NCBI GenBank assembly: GCA_025093985.1
Contig: JACAAK010000002.1
Coordinates: forward strand, 1,488,001 to 1,552,000
Direction of reading: 5' to 3'
Source: Calvatia gigantea
Taxonomy: Eukaryota > Basidiomycota > Agaricomycetes > Agaricales > Lycoperdaceae
Length of the DNA: 64,000 nucleotides
A program made the position numbers and the translations under genes. Under the pieces are notes generated by a model, which made no database searches, had not been told where the DNA came from, and was given only the letters and a program-made list of their open reading frames with translations. How positions within the stretch are numbered: position 1 is the first letter of the stretch; each line of letters starts with the position of its first letter. Shown here piece by piece: positions 57,049 to 64,000 of this stretch.

Positions 57049-57373
57049 CGTTTTCCTCCCGGATCGTGATTTCCCGTAGACATCCCATAGTCATTGTATA
57101 TTAGGTACGAGCGAGGTAGTAATGTCATTGTTTAATTTCGCTTGCAAGGCGGGAGACTGCACTTTGGAATGACCGAATGATGGGTAACAACGGCAAACAT
57201 ACACGCCTTCCGTTGCGACCACCTCATTTACATCGTGGCCCTGTCGCCTTTCTACCTTCACATCTTACTGCTACCTTCTTTTTACTCGTGATAATCAATC
57301 ACTAATTTCAACCATTCGACGCGTTCTTTGATCATAACATCACCGTTTTTGCCTTGTCTTTGCCCTAACGAGG
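57049..57373. other. Intergenic region between ELF1 and kinesin-1
   Basis: 325 bp: the 3' end of ELF1 followed by a pyrimidine-rich leader for the kinesin gene (57240-57370). No supported gene. Confidence 0.5.
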
Positions 57374-60300
57374 ATGACCACTAACAACATCAAGGTCGTC
57401 TGTCGGTACGTCTGTCCAGCTTACCTGGCTTATCCCCAGTCCGACGCAATTGATCGTAGATTTCGGCCTGTGAATGCCATTGAAACTCGTGAAGGCGGAG
57501 AGATTGTGACATCTTTCGATGACAACCTTCAGACAGTCCAGATAAAATCTGCCCAGCTCAGTACTGGGCCAGAGAAGGATGGATTCACGTTCGACAGGGT
57601 ATTCCCGATGGGGACTAAGCAAAACGAAATCTTCGAGTATGGTGTTAAGGAGTGCGTCACTTATTTCCTACTTCTCTTTCGTTCTCTGATCGGCCGTTAC
57701 CCCCAGCATTATCAAAGGTACCACATTAGTTGCCTCGTTAGATTCACATCGCTCATGAAGCCGCTGTCGTCCTTATACACGATTTCCCCCTACCTTCTCA
57801 ATAACTAGACGTTCTTGATGGGTACAACGGAACGGTCTTTGCTTATGGACAAACGGGAAGTGGAAAGACGTTTACGATGATGGTGCGCCCTTTACCCTCG
57901 GGGTAATGCATGGAAACTCTAACGTTGAATCGCAGGGTGCAGATATAGACTCGGACGAACTCAAAGGAATTATACCTCGAATCACTGAACAGATCTTCCA
58001 ATCCATCGTAGAAAGTGACCCGCATATAGAATACTTGGTCAAGGTCTCGTACATGGAAATTTACTTAGAGAAAGTCCGAGACTTACTTGCGCGTGCGTGT
58101 GGTCCAATTCCTTCGCCCAGTGTCCCATGTTGATCTAACACTTTGTAGCCCAAAACGACAATCTTCAAGTACACGAAGAAAAGTCGAGAGGTGTCTATGT
58201 CAAGGGTTTGTCAGATTACTATGTCAGTAGTACGAGAGAGGTGTACGAGATCATGAGGACGGGCGGAGCAGCAAGGGTGGTGACATCGACAAGTAGGTTT
58301 TTGTCCCTTGGTTTGACGGTTCCGTGCCTTACGTGTCTTCTAGACATGAATGCGGAATCATCTCGTTCCCACTCAATATTCCTAATCACCATCCAACAAC
58401 GTAACACGGAATCGGGAGCTCAGAAGACCGGAAACCTATACCTTGTGGATCTTGCAGGTTCGGAAAAGGTTGGAAAAACAGGAGCATCAGGGCAGACCCT
58501 AGAGGAAGCAAAGAAAATCAACAAATCCCTGTCTGCTCTCGGTATGGTCATTAACGCGTTGACGGAAAAGGTCAGTCAGTAACTCCTTTAATTACCTTGT
58601 AACCGACCCTTTTGTCCTCAGGCCAAGCATATACCTTACCGTGATTCAAAACTCACTCGCATCCTTCAAGAATCGCTTGGGGGTAACTCTCGGACAACGT
58701 TGATCATCAACTGTTCGCCTTCGTCTTATAATGAAGCTGAAACCTTATCTACCCTTCGATTCGGTATTCGTGCCAAATCCATCAAGAACACTGCCCGTGT
58801 CAATGCCGAATTGTCGCCTCTCGAGCTCAAAGGTTTACTCCAGAAGGCACAACTGGCAAACACAACTTACCAAAAGCATATCGCTGCTCTGGAAGCAGAA
58901 CTCGCTCTCTGGCGCTCAGGTGGACATGTCGACGAGTCCGAATGGGTACCTCTCGGAAAGCCTGGTGCTGCACCGCCCAAGAAATCAGCCACATCCCCTA
59001 CACCGACCTCCATGTCGAGCTCCCGTAGCATGACACCGGTCAACCCTATCGTCGAAGGTTTGCGAGATTTAGAGAGTCGACCACAGACACCCACTGTTGT
59101 TGCCTTGGAAAAGGATGAGCGCGAAGAGTTCTTGAGGCGAGAGAACGAGCTCAGTGATGCTCTAGCTGAGAAGGAAAGCGCCCTGGCGGCTGCTGAGAAA
59201 TTGGTAAAGGAACTCAAGGAAGAACTTGCGTTCTTGAAGGAGCAAGAGGCTTCCGCAAGTCAGGTAAAATCTCTGCCTTTATTACATACCAAGACGGGGC
59301 CTAACAAGCAGGGCGTAGGAAAACAAGCAGATGTCCACAAAGCTCAATGAACTTAGATTACAGGTCGAACGGCTCGATTATGAAGCGAAAGAGGGCAACA
59401 TCACCATCGAAACTTTGCGCGAGCAAAACAGTGATACAACTACTGAATTGGAAGCACTCAAGAAACAACTCTCAGACTTGAAGTTAGCACAAAAGGACGC
59501 TTCCGCAGATGATAAGGAGAAACGCAAGCAAGAGAAAATGGCAATGATGATGGCGAAGTTTGATACGGTGGGTGTTGTTCTCGCAGTTGTTGTGAAAATG
59601 GCGTCTGGGTTGACTTGTGTTCGGCCTGAACAGCAGGGCGCTTTCTCTGAGAAGGACGAACAGTTACGACTGCTTCTCATTAAACTCGACAACATGGATG
59701 ATGAAGGCGCTGGTGCTTTAACCCCGGACGATTTGATTGCGATTCGCAGGCAGCTTGCGGATGGCCAGACGATGTTGAGGGAGACACTTGACAGACTTCG
59801 CCAAAGTCAAGAAGAAACCGAGATGATTGCAAGGAGGAAAGACGAACTAGACGCCCGGGTCGGTCAGCTGGAAGCTGATTACGAGGAGCTATTTGGTGAG
59901 TACATAGGTCTTTCAAGAAGGATGGTAACAGGCTGACTTGCCATTACGCTGACAGAAAAAACCATCCATGACGAACAGTCCAGTGATGCCGAAACGATGC
60001 AGGATTTAAAGGTTCCGTTTTTTTCTTCTTCTGACTTTTTGAGTTTAGGATTTACCTCAACCTACTTCAGAACAAGCTTGAGGCTCAGTATGCTGCTAAG
60101 CGAGATGCTCACTTGGGTGAGGTAGCGGACCTCAAGCAACAGCTTGAGATGAGAAGTAGCGAGATTCGTGCTCTCAATGGTACAATTGATAGTCTTAAGA
60201 GTGTTAATGAAGAACTCAAGGTAAGGCTTGAAAGGTCAACCTACGGTCACGTACTAACAGGCCCAACAGCGTGCTTTCGCCGTTACCTCCGCTGGCATTG

Positions 60301-61258
60301 AGGGTGGCAAGAATCTCGCCGAGAGTGCTCAAGATCTTGAACGTACTAGAAAGGCAATCAACGTTCAGCTCGCTGAGTTTGATGGTGTGAAGAAATCCCT
60401 CATGCGTGATCTGCAGAATCGCTGCGAGAAAGTAAGTTATTCCCCCGTTGCTGATTTGTCGCCACCTTGACAGGGAGTTGGGATAGGTCGTAGAATTGGA
60501 GATCCAGCTGGACGAAATCAAGGAGCAATACAATAATGTCATTCGTAATAGCAATAGCAAAGCTCAACAGAAGAAGATGGCCTTCTTGGAGCGCAACCTT
60601 GAACAGCTTACGCTCGTTCAAAAACAGGTTTGATCCGATTTAGTTGACCCTCCAATCCCGCTAACTGATTCATTCACCGCAGTTGGTGGATCAGAATTCA
60701 ATGCTCAAGAAGGAGGCAGGCATTGCGGAGCGCAAGTTGTTAGCCCGCAACGAACGCATCCAGAATTTAGAAGCTATGCTCCAGGATGCTGACCGCAGGT
60801 TGTCCGCGCAAAACCAGAAATTCGAGGCACAACTACAGACAGTTAAAGATCGCTTGGACCAAGCGCGAGGTTTGCCTTCGTCGAATCGTTGTTTGGAGAA
60901 CAGAATTTCTGAGATATGTCTCATAGCTCAAAAAGTTCCTACGTCGTCCCCTCTGAGTTTCGGACGGATTGCAAAACCGTTGAGGGGTGGCGGTGGGGCA
61001 GCACCGTCGCCCACCGCGGCCTCAATCGGCCCATCCACCACCCCCAATCCGTTGTCCCGTATACAGAACGAAGAGGCTGGGTAAGCTACCATACCTTCCT
61101 CTCCACGATTCATCTCTGACGCTCCCGGTTGATCACCCTTTTTAATCTAGCTCTGGTATGTCGCCTTTTATCAACGTTTTCCATTACGGCTAGGTGTGAT
61201 ACTCATTGGACTGATCCTTACAGCAAAGCGAGCGTCTTGGTTCTTCAATTCACGGTGA
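57374..61258 (+). CDS. Conventional kinesin (kinesin-1 heavy chain)
   Basis: Plus-end-directed organelle motor of hyphae. The motor domain starts NNIKVVCR, continues [32 protein letters not shown] (P-loop), [37 protein letters not shown] and [19 protein letters not shown], then the neck-linker region [19 protein letters not shown] long coiled-coil stalk follows from about 58830 to 60890. The tail has [40 protein letters not shown] and a Gly/Pro-rich end with [16 protein letters not shown], finishing in [10 protein letters not shown]. These tail features match fungal kinesin-1, which lacks light chains. More than ten introns are present. It is the second motor gene within 5 kb, separated from kinesin-5 by ELF1. 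Confidence 0.92.
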
Positions 61259-62818
61259 ATCTGAGTGCAGTGTGGTGGTATTCCGCCTGGCTCTTTTTCG
61301 AAACTCATGTTCCTGTTGCATATCCTGTTTTGTATTCGCATAACATTAACACCATTCTGGAGCAGAATGCACTAATATACAAGGACTACAACTGCCCTTC
61401 GGAAATGTAATTGTTAATATATTACCAAGATTGAGTACGCATCATAGTTGACGATGCCTCAGCCGAAAACGCCGGGAACACACCGGCAACGTGGTAACCA
61501 CTCAAGCGTTCTCACAGGGTTCGCGCTGCGGTTAAGGTCGAGGAGCGGGCAGTTGTCCGAAGTCGAACGTAATTTGTGTCGAGATTAAACGAACGATACA
61601 GAATGATGCCTACAGTTTTTGACCAAGGGTAAATAATCAATTCGGCTCAAGAAACCTTCGAGCAGGCTTTTCACGTAATCTGACAGGAAAAAAATTATGG
61701 CAGCAAACACAGAGACCTAATGGTTGCTCGAGGTTGTATATAGTCACCCCGTTTCTCTTACTTGCCGAGGCTAGGGATGACAATATCAGCTAGGTTCGTT
61801 ATCCGGGAGTCCGTGGTCGCGTTGTGGTACAAGCGCCGTTGTCCGTGACCAGCCGTAATGTTAAGCACACCATTGAGCAATCCGCACCTGCATGTGTCCA
61901 AAAATTGACGGCGGGGATTGTTATGTCCTGTCAAAGTTACATTCACTTGTATGAAAAGTTTGGAATGGAGAGGAGTTTGGTAAATCGCGACCCGCGTGAG
62001 AAAATGTGTTGACAGGCTTGTGTTGCTTCTAAGTATCGCCCGTTTGCGGGGTCTTCGCGTTACGTCATTGATGCGCTATGAGAGGTAGATGAAAGGTCAT
62101 AGGAAGGCCGAAAACGTGTAGAAGCGCTAATATAACATGCGCAGAGGGTGCATGTTAATTGTAGGACGATATCGTAGGACAAAGGGCCGTCATCTCCACC
62201 TCGCACAACCCAGCGAGGAGGTGGTGTTTGTCTCTGCTTGTCGTTGAGATCCACGGGGACCTGAAAATAGATCGAGATCTAACTCAGATGCGCATTAGCC
62301 TGTTTGGTTGGGTTGAAACGCGATGTATAATTTTTATTCATATTTCCTAGAAAATGCCTCCGTTTTGGTGGTTTTAATTCCATGGGACACCTCGTCTTCC
62401 TGAATAGAGACATGGAGTGACTGTTTGTGCTAAGGGTCCAAGTCTTCTTCTCCCAGGTTTTGGCGGTGGAAGCTTCGTCTACACTCCTTTCGCACTTCCC
62501 ATTCTGTCCAGTCCTCTGTACCTCGACGGGCCATATACCACTAGCCTTGTAAGTTGTTCGTGTCCTACGCGCGTCGGTGGCATTTTTCCGCTCGTGTTCT
62601 GTCCTTTGCCAATCCTGCACATTGGGGTGTCCAGCTCATATTCGTCACCCTCGACAGGATAATCTTCCTGTTTTCCATTGTTCTGCGAGTTCTTAATATC
62701 CGCCGGCTGCCAACACTAATTGCTCTGCATAATTTCTCTTCCGTAGTGAGCGCTTTCATCCTGTTGACTGTGGACTGCTCACCCATTGATTCCAGCTTAA
62801 TAATAATCGTCCTCCAAA
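61259..62818. other. Long intergenic region
   Basis: 1560 bp with no gene I can support. It should contain the kinesin-1 3' end and the upstream region of the Pumilio-type gene. Short open frames occur on both strands, without conserved motifs. I looked for tRNA-like folds and inverted repeats and saw nothing convincing. Confidence 0.55.
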
Positions 62819-64000
62819 ATGTCAGCCATTAGTTCTCGTAAACCGTCTGCTTCCACCAATCCTTCGAGGAACCATTCACCTTCTCGCTCACCGACTAATG
62901 TGAGAAGAGCGTTTTCTCTTTTCCGCAAAATTATGAAATGATCATCTTCTAGGCTCAATCACAGCGGTTAATCAATGCTGGGGGTTCCTACGGTGTCAGT
63001 AGTAATCTGGGTGGGTTGAAGAGCTTGGGTTCCGGGTGGCAGGTGTGTTTTGTCCATAAACGCACAACTCGGCCTAATCTTTTGTTTATCCTCAGGTCTG
63101 GGCTGGTCCTCATCCAAGGAACACACCCGGATCTTCTGTTGCAAGTGCCCATGAAATCTCACCTCCTCGGGGTGACGCTACACAACGCGGTAGCCTTACC
63201 GATTGGACTTCACTGTCGAGGCCTACGACGAGTAGAAGTTGGGATGAAATGCATGATCATGTCAAGCTCGTATGCCTTTTTGTCTGACTTCCATTCGCCG
63301 TTTAACCCTCGGAAATCAGGACCCTATTGCAAAGACCAGGCAAGCACCCATGGGACAGTCCGGGGGGTTGTCAATTCCTCGAATTGTAAGCTTCAATATC
63401 TCATGACATCTTACGAGGCTGATTGTTCTTCCAGGAACAAACGTTGGCGTTAAAGAACGGTCCGTCCATTTGACAACGTTTGGAGCCCTCCAACTGACAG
63501 TTTGTCGAAGGTCTGGTTTCAGGAAACTCTCCGACTCGTCCATATGGATCGGGGTATCAAAAATCACCTGTTACTGCAACCTTCGACTCCCTCCAAACAG
63601 CGAGGAGGTCCCCTAATGTAGATGAGCTCAGCTCAGCCATGAGGGGTATGGTTGTCGAGGATGATCACGATCTTTCGAGGCAAGCCGCTCTCAACTTGCA
63701 ATCGCGAAACTACCTTCCGCCCTCCAACCCAGTATCATACAATTCTTTCCCTCAACCGGACTATAACTCTTCCTACCAGACACCCCAATCTGTTCGGGAG
63801 CCTTTCTCTGACAACCCATTCAGCTATGATCCGTATCGCATGAACTCAGATCCACCAGCTTACTCTTCCCCTTCAATAATGAATACTACTCAAGTACCCG
63901 TCTATCCTAATCTATCTCCAATGGATCCTCACCGAAGACCAAGCTTCTTGTATGACTACACTGTCAACCCGAGACCACCTGCACCACAATTCTATTATCC
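62819..64000 (+). CDS. Pumilio-type RNA-binding protein, N-terminal part (cut by window end)
   Basis: The first exons read MSAISSRKPSASTNPSRNHS, AQSQRLINAGGSYGVSS, NLGGLKSLGSGWQ, VWAGPHPRNTPGSSV and SRPTTSRSWDEMHDHVK, followed after two more introns by NVDELSSAMRGMVVEDDHDL and a Tyr/Pro/Ser-rich stretch ending PRPPAPQFYYP. I associate this low-complexity N-terminus with mushroom Pumilio (PUF) proteins, which bind 3' UTRs and repress mRNAs; the PUF repeats themselves would lie beyond the window. Between 63385 and 63525 the reading frame passes through RPFDNVWSPPTDSLSK and then shifts, so one splice site there is unresolved. The call depends on recalled relatives. Confidence 0.55.

Noticed and set aside
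1..64000. CRISPR array, rRNA or prophage-like region
   Set aside because: No regularly spaced repeats, no rRNA core sequence, and the intron-rich eukaryotic genes leave no room for a bacterial origin.

Overview
The window is nuclear DNA of a filamentous basidiomycete, most likely a mushroom-forming Agaricomycete. Genes are closely packed on both strands, almost all are cut by short introns (roughly 48-65 nt, GT...AG), and many encode conserved eukaryotic proteins in the form typical of Agaricomycetes (STE11 kinase, kinesin-5 and kinesin-1, TRAPP-II Trs120, an UNC80-like giant protein). There are no bacterial operons, no CRISPR array, and no rRNA or tRNA gene that I can support. All exon joins below were made by eye from reading frames and splice sites.

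Layout. (1) 1-4713: a MAPKKK of the STE11 type. (2) 4714-22838: a rearranged, transposon-rich block. It holds a complete Tc1/mariner element (5480-7306, flanked by TA), a 526-bp hAT-like MITE with an 8-bp target duplication (7361-7886), and a direct tandem duplication of about 6.46 kb. The duplicated unit carries an uncharacterised membrane protein gene, the tRNA methyltransferase gene TRM1 and the last exon of a ferric reductase. Copy 1 (7698-16385) has been invaded: a scrambled Helitron fragment replaces one segment and a Tc1-end fragment replaces the first two exons of TRM1. Copy 2 (16381-22838) keeps TRM1 intact. The duplication junction shows a 5-bp microhomology (AGGAC). (3) 22662-26440: a metal-handling pair, a ferric reductase (FRE) and the copper chaperone ATX1. 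(4) 26923-37967: an L-type amino-acid permease, exosome subunit MTR3, an NSRP1-like splicing factor, a divergent kinase, an RRM protein, TAF13 and a DUF4211 protein. (5) 38147-46189: a very large UNC80-like gene with C1-type zinc fingers. (6) 46253-61258: DPM2, TRS120, VPS55, kinesin-5 (BimC), elongation factor ELF1 and conventional kinesin. (7) 62819-end: the 5' part of a Pumilio-type RNA-binding protein gene, cut by the window edge.

Several genes share short divergent promoters (MTR3/NSRP1 88 bp, DUF4211/UNC80-like 179 bp, DPM2/TRS120 202 bp, kinesin-5/ELF1 about 220 bp). The main biological story is the tandem duplication followed by one-sided decay: one TRM1 copy stays functional while the redundant copy collects transposon debris, and the membrane-protein gene stays open in both copies with only two amino-acid differences. 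I found no clearly new molecular system. The UNC80-like gene and the duplicated membrane protein are the least understood genes here.
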